A stretch of 16,881 bases of DNA from Actinomycetota bacterium (lineage in GTDB: Bacteria > Actinomycetota > Actinomycetes > Streptosporangiales > Streptosporangiaceae), in the NCBI GenBank assembly GCA_003140115.1, contig PLIQ01000568.1:7760-24640 (forward strand), given 5' to 3'. The notes under the pieces were generated by a model that ran no database searches, was not told the origin of the DNA, and worked only from the letters and a program-made list of their open reading frames with translations. Shown piece after piece: positions 1 to 6,949 of the stretch. A program made the translations under genes and the position numbers. The first letter of the stretch is position 1. The number at the start of each line of letters is the position of its first letter.

Positions 1-239
1 CGCAGGTGCTGCTGCGCTGGTGCCTCCAGCACGATCTGCTGGTCATCCCCAAGTCGGTCCACCAGGAGCGGATCCGCGAGAACGCGCAGCTCTTCGACTT
101 CACCTTGTCGCCGGCGGACATGGCCGAACTCGACGCGCTGGATCGCACCAAGGGCACCGACCAGGCCCGTGAACGCCGCATCTGGCGCGGGGCGCTGCGG
201 CGCGCCCGCGCGATCATGCCGATTCGGCGGACTTCTTGA
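1..239 (+). CDS. Aldo/keto reductase, C-terminal fragment (5' end outside window)
   Basis: Only the last 78 or so residues are present; the reading frame is open to the left edge. The visible part carries the closing alpha/beta-barrel segment of NADPH-dependent aldo/keto reductases: VLLRW, then VIPKSV, where the Lys-Ser pair contacts the 2'-phosphate of NADPH in the family, then ERIRENAQLFDFTLS and MAELDAL. The family reduces carbonyls to alcohols in the cytosol; the substrate cannot be told from this piece. After the usual end (about LDALDRT) there is a basic tail rich in Arg that is not a conserved family element. The gene ends 26 nt inside the 3' end of the convergent SRPBCC gene. Confidence 0.9.
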   Translation, partial: QVLLRWCLQHDLLVIPKSVHQERIRENAQLFDFTLSPADMAELDALDRTKGTDQARERRIWRGALRRARAIMPIRRTS

Positions 240-678
240 GCGCGGCGAGGGTGGCCGGAATGCCGTCGCGCGCGGCCAGGGCGCGGTCGGCGATCTGGGC
301 CGGGGCGTCCGCGCCGAACCGGTTGTGGAACCTGGTGATGCCGTCCGGGAGGAACTCCCATGACTCGGTGACCTGCGTCCCCTCATCTACCGAGGTGAAG
401 GTGTAGCCCCACCGCACCCAGGACCCGCCGACCACGAAGGCGAACTCCCGGCCCCGGTCAGCCGCCACCACCTGGGAGCGGGTCTCCCATATCCGTTCCG
501 GCAGCTCGTTGCGCCCCACGAACCAGGCACCAGGCCGCGGGCCTTGCCCGTCCTCCCACCAGCAGGCCGTGCAGACCGGGCTCCACTCGCCCATGCGGGT
601 CACGTCGGAGACCATGTCGTACAAGTCTTCCGGCGAGCGGGCCACCACGACGGACTCGGAGTAGCTCAGACTGCTCAT
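214..678 (-). CDS. SRPBCC / polyketide cyclase-like (START fold) protein
   Basis: A 154-residue protein with the pattern of the SRPBCC superfamily: an N-terminal beta strand ([19 protein letters not shown]), then [13 protein letters not shown], a central strand-rich part, TQVTESWEF, and a C-terminal helix ending at [11 protein letters not shown]. This fold makes a deep hydrophobic pocket and binds or converts small aromatic or lipid-like ligands; many members have no known reaction. The chosen ATG touches the TGA of the upstream GalT-like gene in a TGATG junction, so the two are almost certainly translationally coupled and share one transcript. The 3' end overlaps the convergent aldo/keto reductase by 26 nt. 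An upstream in-frame extension to about 1245 lies inside the GalT-like gene and is rejected. Ligand unknown. Confidence 0.88.
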   Translation of the reverse strand: MSSLSYSESVVVARSPEDLYDMVSDVTRMGEWSPVCTACWWEDGQGPRPGAWFVGRNELPERIWETRSQVVAADRGREFAFVVGGSWVRWGYTFTSVDEGTQVTESWEFLPDGITRFHNRFGADAPAQIADRALAARDGIPATLAALKKSAESA

Positions 679-1703
679 CAGAACCTGGCCCGGACGCTCT
701 CGGCTACTTCCTCTGGGCTCACATCGATCAAGGCCTCGCCCCAGATGCGCTCGAAGTAGGTCGCGTCGCTGCGATAGACGGGCTCCGGGTTCGATCGGCT
801 GAGCACCTTGAGCACGACCTGATATCCGTCCTCGTGCGCGTGCGGTCCGCCCCCGACCAGGCCGAAGTTGAACGAGGCCAGGTTCCAGGCCTGGTAGGCC
901 GCCAGGACCTGGGACAGTCCCTGCCCGAGGGACCGGCAGTCCTCGTCGGTCAGCTCGGTCACGTCGGCGGCGCCCGCGACCACGCCCCATACCTCGCCGA
1001 ACCCGGTCGGCGCGAAGGGGGTCAGCCAGGCGACCCGGCCGATCTGCCCGACCCACCGGGGGCCGTCGGCCTCCTGTTCGACCAGCGCCGCCCAGTACGA
1101 CCCGTGCCGTTCCTTCCAGGCTCGAGACCGTTCGACCAGCAGGCGCTGGCCGGTCAGGCCGTGCGCGTCGTGCGCGGACTGCAGGTGGGGATGAATCAGC
1201 GACGCCCCCGCGGGCGGCAGGTAGTTCGCGTTGATCGAGCTCCACTGGGCGGCCGGGTCGACCCGCCGCACGGCCTGGGCGTGCCGGACCATGGCGGTCA
1301 GGGCGTCGCCCACCAGGGCCGGTGTCATCTCGTCCAGGTCGATGAAGTGCCGTCCCGGATCGTAGATGCCGACCGCGCTGTGGGTCGCGTAGGCCATGAT
1401 GTTCGGCACCACCACCGCCTGGCCGACGCGGATGCGGCCCTCGGCGGTGAGCTCGGCGGGAAAGGGCACGGTCGCCGTCTCGAGGTACTCGCTGTCGAAC
1501 GGGCAGAACGCGGGCTTCGCGGTGAGTTCGGTCAGGTCCGGCCGGGTCGACGGCTGGAGTTTCTCCCCGGTCAGGATGCGGGCACTCGCCCCGGTCAGGG
1601 GATCCCGCCGCCAGCGCAGCCGCACCCGGGTCCAGGCTCCGCCCGCGGCCAGGTCGGGCACGCTGGCCTCAAGGTCTCGTTCTTCGAAGTCGATCGCCGT
1701 CAC
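678..1703 (-). CDS. Galactose-1-phosphate uridylyltransferase-like (HIT superfamily) protein
   Basis: About 341 residues. The HIT/GalT nucleotidyltransferase signature is clear: [19 protein letters not shown] at residues 158-175, where the second His of HPH (residue 173) is the nucleophile that carries the nucleotidyl group in the family. The N-terminal part has [12 protein letters not shown], common to GalT-like proteins. The usual zinc-binding CxxC is not complete: the protein reads CPFD (67-70). Family members move UMP or AMP between sugar phosphates or related substrates; the substrate here is unknown and there is no galK or galE in the window. Start: a GTG at 1703 gives a family-like N-terminus, but its only GGAG is 17 nt away. 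An ATG at 1769 would add 22 residues and overlap the start of the divergent ABM gene, so the start is uncertain. Confidence 0.75.
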   Translation of the reverse strand: MTAIDFEERDLEASVPDLAAGGAWTRVRLRWRRDPLTGASARILTGEKLQPSTRPDLTELTAKPAFCPFDSEYLETATVPFPAELTAEGRIRVGQAVVVPNIMAYATHSAVGIYDPGRHFIDLDEMTPALVGDALTAMVRHAQAVRRVDPAAQWSSINANYLPPAGASLIHPHLQSAHDAHGLTGQRLLVERSRAWKERHGSYWAALVEQEADGPRWVGQIGRVAWLTPFAPTGFGEVWGVVAGAADVTELTDEDCRSLGQGLSQVLAAYQAWNLASFNFGLVGGGPHAHEDGYQVVLKVLSRSNPEPVYRSDATYFERIWGEALIDVSPEEVAESVRARF

Positions 1704-1754
1704 GCTGATGACCGTAGTGGCTCCGGCGGCGGATGGACAGGGGAAGATTGGCAC

Positions 1755-2078
1755 ATGCTGGTCGTTCATGTTCAGGTCCGGATCGTGCCGGGCCGGACCG
1801 CGGAATTCCTGGCCGCGACGGTGGTCAACGCGCGGGCGTCCCTGGGTGAGTCCGGCGTGCTGCGGTTCGACGTGATCCAGGACCAGGCCGACCCCGAGCA
1901 CGTGGTGCTGGTCGAGGTCTACCGGGACGCCGACGCCTCGGCGGCGCACAAGGCGACGCCGCACTACGCGGTGTGGCGGGACGCGGTGGCCGAGATGATG
2001 GCCGAGCCCCGGCAATCGACCCGGTTCTCGGCGGTTTTCCCGGACGGCGCGGCGAGCTGGGAAAGCGGCCCGCGGTGA
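1755..2078 (+). CDS. ABM-domain (antibiotic biosynthesis monooxygenase / LsrG-like) protein
   Basis: A 107-residue single-domain protein. The order fits the dimeric ferredoxin-like ABM fold: a first strand [12 protein letters not shown], a helix [13 protein letters not shown], then [27 protein letters not shown] and [14 protein letters not shown]. The family includes cofactor-free quinone-forming oxygenases (YgiN, ActVA-Orf6 types) and the LsrG isomerase; the E-x-Y-x-D and HxxxPHY stretches are typical. AGGGGA lies 9 nt before the ATG and supports this start. The TGA overlaps the GTG of the alcohol dehydrogenase (GTGA), so they are coupled. A longer upstream reading frame exists but runs opposite to the GalT-like gene and is a shadow. 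Exact reaction unknown. Confidence 0.85.
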   Translation: MLVVHVQVRIVPGRTAEFLAATVVNARASLGESGVLRFDVIQDQADPEHVVLVEVYRDADASAAHKATPHYAVWRDAVAEMMAEPRQSTRFSAVFPDGAASWESGPR

Positions 2079-3238
2079 CCGCGCCGAGCTTTGACTTCGC
2101 CACCGCCGGCCGCATCATGGCCGGTCCCGGCCGGTCGCAGGAGCTGCCGGGCCTGCTGGCCGGGCTCGGGTCCCGGGTGCTGGTGATCACCGGTGCGGAC
2201 CCGGCCCGTCACGCCGGACTGCTGGCCGGTCTGGGGCTGGCCGCGGCGGCGTTCCCGGTGGCCGCCGAGCCCACGGTCGAGCTCGTCCGGGCTGCGGTCG
2301 CCGCGGCCCGTGAACACGGCGCGGACGTGGTGGTGGCGATCGGCGGCGGCAGCGTCATCGATACCGGCAAGGCCGTGGCCATGCTGCTGGGCAACGGCGG
2401 CGACCCGCTGGACTACCTGGAGGTGGTCGGGGCTGGGCACGCCATCACCCGGCCCGCCGTGCCCTGCGTCGCGGTGCCCACCACCGCGGGCACCGGGGCG
2501 GAGGTGACCGCCAACGCGGTGCTCGCCGTCCCGTCGCACCGGGTCAAGGCCAGCCTGCGCAGTCCGCTGATGATCCCCCGGGTGGCGCTGGTGGACCCGC
2601 TGCTCACGGTCTCGTGCCCGGCGCCCGTCACCGCGGCCAGCGGCCTGGACGCGCTCACCCAGTGCCTGGAGCCGTTCGTGTCGGTCCAGGCCAACCCGCT
2701 GACCGACGGGCTGGCCCGCGAAGGGCTGCGCCGCGCGGGGACGGGCTTGCGCGCCGCCTACGCCGACGGCGGGGACCTAGGCGCGCGCGCCGACATGGCC
2801 ATGTGCAGCCTGCTCGGCGGAATGGCGCTGGCCAACGCCAAGCTCGGGGCGGTCCACGGCCTGGCCGGCGTCATCGGCGGGACCGCGGACGTGCCGCACG
2901 GCCTGGCCTGCGCCGCGCTGCTGGCCCCGGTCATCGAGGCGAATGTGCGGGCGCTGCGGCCGGCCGGGCCCCGGCCGGCCGCCCTTGACGTCCTGGACCG
3001 GTACACCGAGGCGGCGCGGCTGCTGACCGGGCACCAAGCCGCGTCCATCGAGGACGGCCTGGCCTGGATCCGCGAAACGCTGACCCTGCTGCACGTGCCC
3101 GGCCTGGCGGTGTTCGGCCTCGGGCCGCAGGACGCCGACGACATCGCGGCCAAGGCCATGACCTCGAGCAGCATGAAAGGCAATCCGGTAACGTTGAGCC
3201 ACGCCGACCTGAAGGCCGTCCTGCTCCAGGCCCTCTAG
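2075..3238 (+). CDS. Iron-containing (group III) alcohol dehydrogenase
   Basis: 387 residues, the normal size of the family. The NAD(P)-binding loop AIGGGSVID (88-96) and the [11 protein letters not shown] segment (135-145) are clear. Metal-binding positions seen are Asp192 in GLDALTQ, His261 in AVHGLAG and His275 in VPHGLAC; the fourth usual His (DALTH) is Gln196 here. The family oxidises alcohols or reduces aldehydes and also contains maleylacetate reductases and 4-hydroxybutyrate dehydrogenases, so a link to aromatic or GABA catabolism is conceivable but not shown. The GTG start overlaps the ABM stop by 4 nt. The next gene follows after 19 nt with its own ribosome site. Confidence 0.9.
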   Translation: MTAPSFDFATAGRIMAGPGRSQELPGLLAGLGSRVLVITGADPARHAGLLAGLGLAAAAFPVAAEPTVELVRAAVAAAREHGADVVVAIGGGSVIDTGKAVAMLLGNGGDPLDYLEVVGAGHAITRPAVPCVAVPTTAGTGAEVTANAVLAVPSHRVKASLRSPLMIPRVALVDPLLTVSCPAPVTAASGLDALTQCLEPFVSVQANPLTDGLAREGLRRAGTGLRAAYADGGDLGARADMAMCSLLGGMALANAKLGAVHGLAGVIGGTADVPHGLACAALLAPVIEANVRALRPAGPRPAALDVLDRYTEAARLLTGHQAASIEDGLAWIRETLTLLHVPGLAVFGLGPQDADDIAAKAMTSSSMKGNPVTLSHADLKAVLLQAL

Positions 3239-3257
3239 CGCAGGAGGGTGAGCTGAC

Positions 3258-4043
3258 ATGGCCCGTCCCGTTCCCCGTCATGATCGCGGCGCGGGCGGTC
3301 CCGCCGACGTGCTGGCCGCCAAGGCCGCCCTGCGGCAGGAGGTCTGGTCCGCGATGCGCGCGGCCAAGGTGGCCCGGTTTCCCGGCGCGGCCGGACGGAT
3401 CCCGAACTTCACCGGCGCCGAGGCGGCCGCCGAGCGGCTGCGCGCCACGTCGGCCTGGCAGGCGGCCGGCACGCTGAAGGCCAACCCCGACTCCGCGCAG
3501 CTTCCGGTGCGCCAGCGCGCGCTGGAAGACGGAAAGACCGTGTACATGGCCGTGCCCCGGCTGGCCGGGGCCGAGCCGTTCTTCGCCCTCGATCCGGACC
3601 ACCTCAGCGAGCCACCCAGGAAGGCGGCCTCGATCAGCGGCGCGTCCCGCTCCGCCCGCCGGGTCGCGCTAGCCGACCTGTGCCCGGTCGACCTGGTGGT
3701 GATGGGCAGCGTCGCCGCCGCCGAGGACGGCGCGCGGCTGGGCAAGGGCGGCGGGTTCGCCGACCTGGAGTTCGCGCTGGCCGCCGCGGCCGGCCTGATC
3801 GGACCGAACACCGTCTGCGTCACCACCGTGCACGAGATCCAGCTGGTCGCGGCCGGGACCATCCCGCTCACCAGCCACGATGTACCGGTGGACCTTATCG
3901 TCACGCCGGACCGGGTGATCGACTGCCGGCCCCGGCACGGGCCCCGGCCGGCCATCGGCATCCGCTGGGAGGACCTGACCAAGGAGAAGATCGCCGCCAT
4001 CCCCCTGCTGGCCGCCCAGCGGCCCGCACCGCGAGGCCCGTGA
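3258..4043 (+). CDS. 5-formyltetrahydrofolate cyclo-ligase family paralogue (COG0212/MTHFSD-like)
   Basis: 261 residues, longer than the roughly 190-200 of true 5-formyl-THF cyclo-ligase. The N-terminal KAALRQEVWSAM helix and the C-terminal GARLGKGGGFADLEFAL (158-174) define the superfamily, followed by TTVHEIQLV and the strand VDLIVTPDRVI. True enzymes normally show RLGYGGGYYD at the glycine loop; the KGGGFADLE form resembles the COG0212/MTHFSD paralogue group, which by general knowledge is not a proven cyclo-ligase and has been tied to thiamin metabolism. A strong AGGAGGG lies 9 nt before the ATG. Third gene of the ABM / alcohol dehydrogenase unit. It ends one base short of the convergent FAD oxidase stop codon. 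Confidence 0.82.
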   Translation: MARPVPRHDRGAGGPADVLAAKAALRQEVWSAMRAAKVARFPGAAGRIPNFTGAEAAAERLRATSAWQAAGTLKANPDSAQLPVRQRALEDGKTVYMAVPRLAGAEPFFALDPDHLSEPPRKAASISGASRSARRVALADLCPVDLVVMGSVAAAEDGARLGKGGGFADLEFALAAAAGLIGPNTVCVTTVHEIQLVAAGTIPLTSHDVPVDLIVTPDRVIDCRPRHGPRPAIGIRWEDLTKEKIAAIPLLAAQRPAPRGP

Positions 4044-4044
4044 G

Positions 4045-5439
4045 CTAGGAGTCGAAGCCCAGCCCGGCCGCGTCCAGGGCTCGCAGCCACAGGTTCCGGC
4101 GGCCGGCATGGCGGTCGGCCCGGGCCAGGGACCACCTGGTGGCCTGGATGCCCAGGTAGGCGAGCGGCTCGGGCGGGAACGGGACGGGCTTGCTCCGGAC
4201 CAGCCGCAGTTCGGTCAGCTCGGTCTGTTCGCCGCTCAGCAGGTCGAGCATGACCCGGGCGCCGAACCGGCTGGCCCCGACGCCGAGCCCGGTGTAGCCC
4301 AGCGCGTAGGCCACCCGGCCGCGGTGGGCGGTGCCGAAGAAGGCGCAGAACCGGCCGCAGGTGTCGATCGCGCCGCCCCATCGGTGGCTGAACCCGATCC
4401 CTTCCAGCTGCGGGAACGTGGTGAAGAAGTGCTCCGCGAGGGTCGCGAAGGTGGCGGGCCGCTGATCGTAGGCGGCGCGGATGCCGCGGCCGAAGTGGTA
4501 GATGGCGTCGTAGCCGCCCCACAGGATCCGGTCGTCCGCGGTGAGCCGGTAGTAGTGGAACTGGTTGCCCGAATCGCCGATGCCCTGCCGGTTGTGCCAG
4601 CCGATCCCGGCCCGCTGCGCCGCGCTGAGCGGTTCGGTCACCAGCACGTAGTCGTAGACCGGGACAATGTAGGGTCGCAGCCGGCGCAGCAGCGCGGGGA
4701 ACGCGCTGGTGCCGAGGGCCACCTGGCCCGCCCGCAGCACCCCGTCCCGGGTGCGGACGGTCACGTCGTCCGCGTCGACGGCCAGGCCGGTGGCCGGGGT
4801 GCCCTCGAAGACACGGACGCCGAGCCGCTCGCATGCCGCGGCCAGCCCCCAGGCCAGCCGGGCGGGCTGGACCATGGCCGCGCCCTGCTGGTCCCATAGC
4901 CCGGCCAGGTAGGTGGGTGAGTTGACCTCGGCCCGCATGGCACCGGCGTCCAAGAAGGTGCCGCCGTCGCTCCCCGCGGCCGTACGGAGCCCGTCGACCT
5001 GGTACTCCTCGGTGGCGACCCCGATGGAACCGGTCCGCTCGAAGTCGCAGTCGATGCCGTGCCGGCCCACCGCGGCCGCGATCGCGTCCAGGTTCTCCGC
5101 GCCGAGGCGCTGCAGGGTGGCGAACTCGGCGGGGAACCGCTCCCGCCCGTTGACGGCCCCGTGGGTCAGGCTCGCGTCGCAGAACCCGCCGTTGCGCCCG
5201 CTGGCCGCCCAGCCGACCCGGTGGCCCTCGACAAGCACCACGGACCGTTCGGGATCAGACTCTTTCGCCAGCAGGGCGGTCCACAAGCCGGTAAACCCGC
5301 CGCCGATCACCACCAGGTCGGCGGCCGCCTCGCCGCGCAAGGGCGCTCTGGCCGGCGGCGCGTCGGCCCGGTCCAGCCAGAACGGCCTGGGCTCGGCCGC
5401 CATGACCAGCCGGTCGAAGTGCTCCTCCGGCGACCTCAC
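4045..5439 (-). CDS. FAD-dependent amine oxidoreductase (PuuB/DadA-like)
   Basis: 464 residues. The N-terminal Rossmann motif VVIGGGFTGLWTA (43-55) binds FAD, Glu71 ends the second strand, and AASGRNGG (78-85) is the FAD-contact motif of the DadA/glycine-oxidase group. Further on, YYRLTADDRILWGGYDAIYHF and FPQLEGIGFSHRWGG, then ALGYTGLGVGAS, closely recall gamma-glutamylputrescine oxidase PuuB. The enzyme is expected to oxidise a primary amine to an aldehyde with release of ammonia and H2O2. It is downstream of gabT with a GTGA overlap, so both are probably made together. No glutamate-putrescine ligase (puuA) is present, so the amine could be free putrescine, a gamma-glutamyl polyamine or something else. 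Confidence 0.88.
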   Translation of the reverse strand: MRSPEEHFDRLVMAAEPRPFWLDRADAPPARAPLRGEAAADLVVIGGGFTGLWTALLAKESDPERSVVLVEGHRVGWAASGRNGGFCDASLTHGAVNGRERFPAEFATLQRLGAENLDAIAAAVGRHGIDCDFERTGSIGVATEEYQVDGLRTAAGSDGGTFLDAGAMRAEVNSPTYLAGLWDQQGAAMVQPARLAWGLAAACERLGVRVFEGTPATGLAVDADDVTVRTRDGVLRAGQVALGTSAFPALLRRLRPYIVPVYDYVLVTEPLSAAQRAGIGWHNRQGIGDSGNQFHYYRLTADDRILWGGYDAIYHFGRGIRAAYDQRPATFATLAEHFFTTFPQLEGIGFSHRWGGAIDTCGRFCAFFGTAHRGRVAYALGYTGLGVGASRFGARVMLDLLSGEQTELTELRLVRSKPVPFPPEPLAYLGIQATRWSLARADRHAGRRNLWLRALDAAGLGFDS

Positions 5440-6794
5440 CCGCAGACGGAGGCGAAGCCGTCCTCCAGAATGGACAGCCCCTCGTCGAGCAGGTCCTCCC
5501 CGATGACCAGCGGCGGCAGGAAGCGGATCACGTTGCTGAACGTGCCGCAGGTCAGCGTCACCAGTCCGGCCTGATGGCAGGCCTTGGCCACGGCCGAAGT
5601 GGTGGCCGCGTCGGGCTCCAGCGTGCCTGGCCTGGTCATCTCGATGGCCAGCATCGCGCCGCGGCCGCGCACTTCCGCGATGACCGGGTAGGTCTCGGCC
5701 AGCTTGTGCAGCCGGGGCAGCATGACCTCGCCGATCCGGCGGGCCCGCCCGGCCAGGTCCTCGGCCGCCATGGTCTCGATCGCGCCGAGCGCCGCCGCGC
5801 AGGCCACCGGGTTACCGCCGTAGGTTCCGCCGAGGCCGCCCGAGTGCACCGAGTCCATGATCTCGGTGCGGCCGGTCACCCCGGCCAGCGGCAGCCCGCC
5901 GGCGATGCCCTTGGCCGTGGTGACCAGGTCCGGGATCACGCCCTCGTGGTCACAGGCGAACCAGTCGCCGGTCCGGCAGAAGCCGGTCTGGATCTCATCG
6001 GCGATGAACACGATCCCGTGCTCGGCGCAGAACTCGGCTAGCCCGGGCAGGAAACCGTCAGGCGGCACCACGAACCCGCCTTCGCCCTGGATCGGCTCGA
6101 TGATCACCGCGGCCACGTTGTCCTCGCCGACCTGGGTGTGGATCAGCGTCTTGATCGTGTCCAAGGCATCCGCCTGACACGCTTGCGGGCCGCCCGGCCA
6201 GCGCAGCGGGTAGGCCATCGGCATCCGGTAGATCTCGCCCGCGAACGGCCCGAACTTGTCCTTGTACGGCATGTTCTTGGCGGTGAGCGCCATGGTCAGG
6301 TTGGTGCGCCCGTGGTAGGCGTGGTCAAACGCGATGACGGCCTGACGGTGGGTGGCGTGCCGGGCGATCTTCACCGCGTTCTCGACCGCCTCGGCGCCGG
6401 AGTTGAACAGCGCGGAGCGCTTGTCGTACGACCCGGGTGTGCGCCGGGCCAGTTCCTCGCACACCTCCACGTAGCCCTCATACGGGGTCACCATGAAGCA
6501 CGTGTGCGTGAACCGGCTCGCCTGCTCGGCCACCCGCGCGGCCACCCGGGGCGCGGCGTTGCCGACCGAGACCACCGCGATCCCCGCGCCGAAGTCGATC
6601 AGGGAGTTGCCGTCGGCGTCCACGATGACGCCGCCGCCGGCGTCCGTGACGAACACCGGCAGCACCGTGCTGACCCCGCGGGCCACCGCGCGCTCGCGCC
6701 TGGCCAGTAGCTCGCGCGAAGCGGGTCCGGGGATCTCGGTGACAAGGTTGCGGCGCTGGGGGAGGCGGGGTTCTGCGGCTGCTTGCTGGGTCAT
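5436..6794 (-). CDS. gabT: 4-aminobutyrate (GABA) aminotransferase, class III PLP enzyme
   Basis: 452 residues, full length for GabT. PLP-binding signs are complete: NSGAEAVENAVKIAR (131-145) for the phosphate site, FDHAYHGRT (156-164), IIEPIQGEGGF (231-241), ADEIQTGFCRTG (265-276) with the Asp that contacts the pyridine N, and the Schiff-base Lys295 in TTAKGIAGG. It should move the amino group of GABA to 2-oxoglutarate, giving succinate semialdehyde and glutamate in the cytosol. First gene of a two-gene unit with the PuuB-like oxidase. No ribosome site precedes the ATG, and a TATGGT box lies 7 nt upstream, so translation may be leaderless. The succinate semialdehyde dehydrogenase gene is not in the window. 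Confidence 0.94.
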   Translation of the reverse strand: MTQQAAAEPRLPQRRNLVTEIPGPASRELLARRERAVARGVSTVLPVFVTDAGGGVIVDADGNSLIDFGAGIAVVSVGNAAPRVAARVAEQASRFTHTCFMVTPYEGYVEVCEELARRTPGSYDKRSALFNSGAEAVENAVKIARHATHRQAVIAFDHAYHGRTNLTMALTAKNMPYKDKFGPFAGEIYRMPMAYPLRWPGGPQACQADALDTIKTLIHTQVGEDNVAAVIIEPIQGEGGFVVPPDGFLPGLAEFCAEHGIVFIADEIQTGFCRTGDWFACDHEGVIPDLVTTAKGIAGGLPLAGVTGRTEIMDSVHSGGLGGTYGGNPVACAAALGAIETMAAEDLAGRARRIGEVMLPRLHKLAETYPVIAEVRGRGAMLAIEMTRPGTLEPDAATTSAVAKACHQAGLVTLTCGTFSNVIRFLPPLVIGEDLLDEGLSILEDGFASVCG

Positions 6795-6830
6795 GTTTCA
6801 GACCATAGATCATCAGGCCGGACGGCTGAA
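6795..6830 (-). promoter_or_regulatory. Candidate leaderless promoter of gabT
   Basis: Read on the minus strand, TATGGT (6807-6802) fits the TAnnnT pattern of a -10 box and sits 7 nt before the gabT ATG. TTCAGC (6830-6825), a weak -35, is 17 nt upstream of it. No Shine-Dalgarno-like purine run lies between box and start. Transcription would then begin at or next to the A of the ATG, as is common in actinobacteria. Inference from spacing only. Confidence 0.4.
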
Positions 6831-6843
6831 GTGCGGTCCGGCC
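6816..6843. promoter_or_regulatory. Perfect inverted repeat between gabT and pcaB, candidate operator
   Basis: GGCCGGAC (6816-6823) and its exact reverse complement GTCCGGCC (6836-6843) are separated by 12 nt. The repeat straddles the candidate -35 box of gabT and is 106 nt upstream of pcaB. An operator for a dimeric repressor or activator is plausible because it is the only clear dyad in the divergent control region. Such 8-bp GC-rich arms can also occur by chance. Confidence 0.4.
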
Positions 6844-6882
6844 GGTACCCGCGATGGCGGGAATGGGGCCGAAGGCGAGGGC

Positions 6883-6888
6883 TATCGT
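6883..6888 (+). promoter_or_regulatory. Weak candidate -10 box for pcaBC
   Basis: TATCGT matches TAnnnT and lies 61 nt before the pcaB ATG, but no TTGAC-like -35 box is found at the usual spacing. It may belong to a promoter that depends on an activator, as pca promoters often do. Low support. Confidence 0.2.
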
Positions 6889-6929
6889 GTGTGCCGTGGG
6901 TTCGGGGAGGGAGTCGCCCGCAAACCTAT

Positions 6930-6936
6930 AAGGAGG
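6930..6936 (+). promoter_or_regulatory. Ribosome binding site of pcaB with long spacer
   Basis: AAGGAGG is a near-perfect anti-16S match but stands 13 nt before the ATG at 6950, longer than the usual 5-9 nt. A second GGAG directly touches the ATG and is too close. An in-frame ATT codon at 6941 is 4 nt from the strong site, but such starts are rare; the ATG remains the best choice. Confidence 0.55.
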
Positions 6937-6949
6937 ACGGATTCCGGAG

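Noticed and set aside
834..2078. Long plus-strand frame ending as the ABM gene, 414 codons
   Set aside because: The part before 1755 is antisense to the GalT-like gene and has no recognisable domain; the true start is the ATG at 1755 with a ribosome site.
3278..4897. 539-codon minus-strand frame across the 5-FCL and FAD oxidase genes
   Set aside because: It runs through two well-supported genes with low-complexity Arg/Ala/Gly sequence and no motif.
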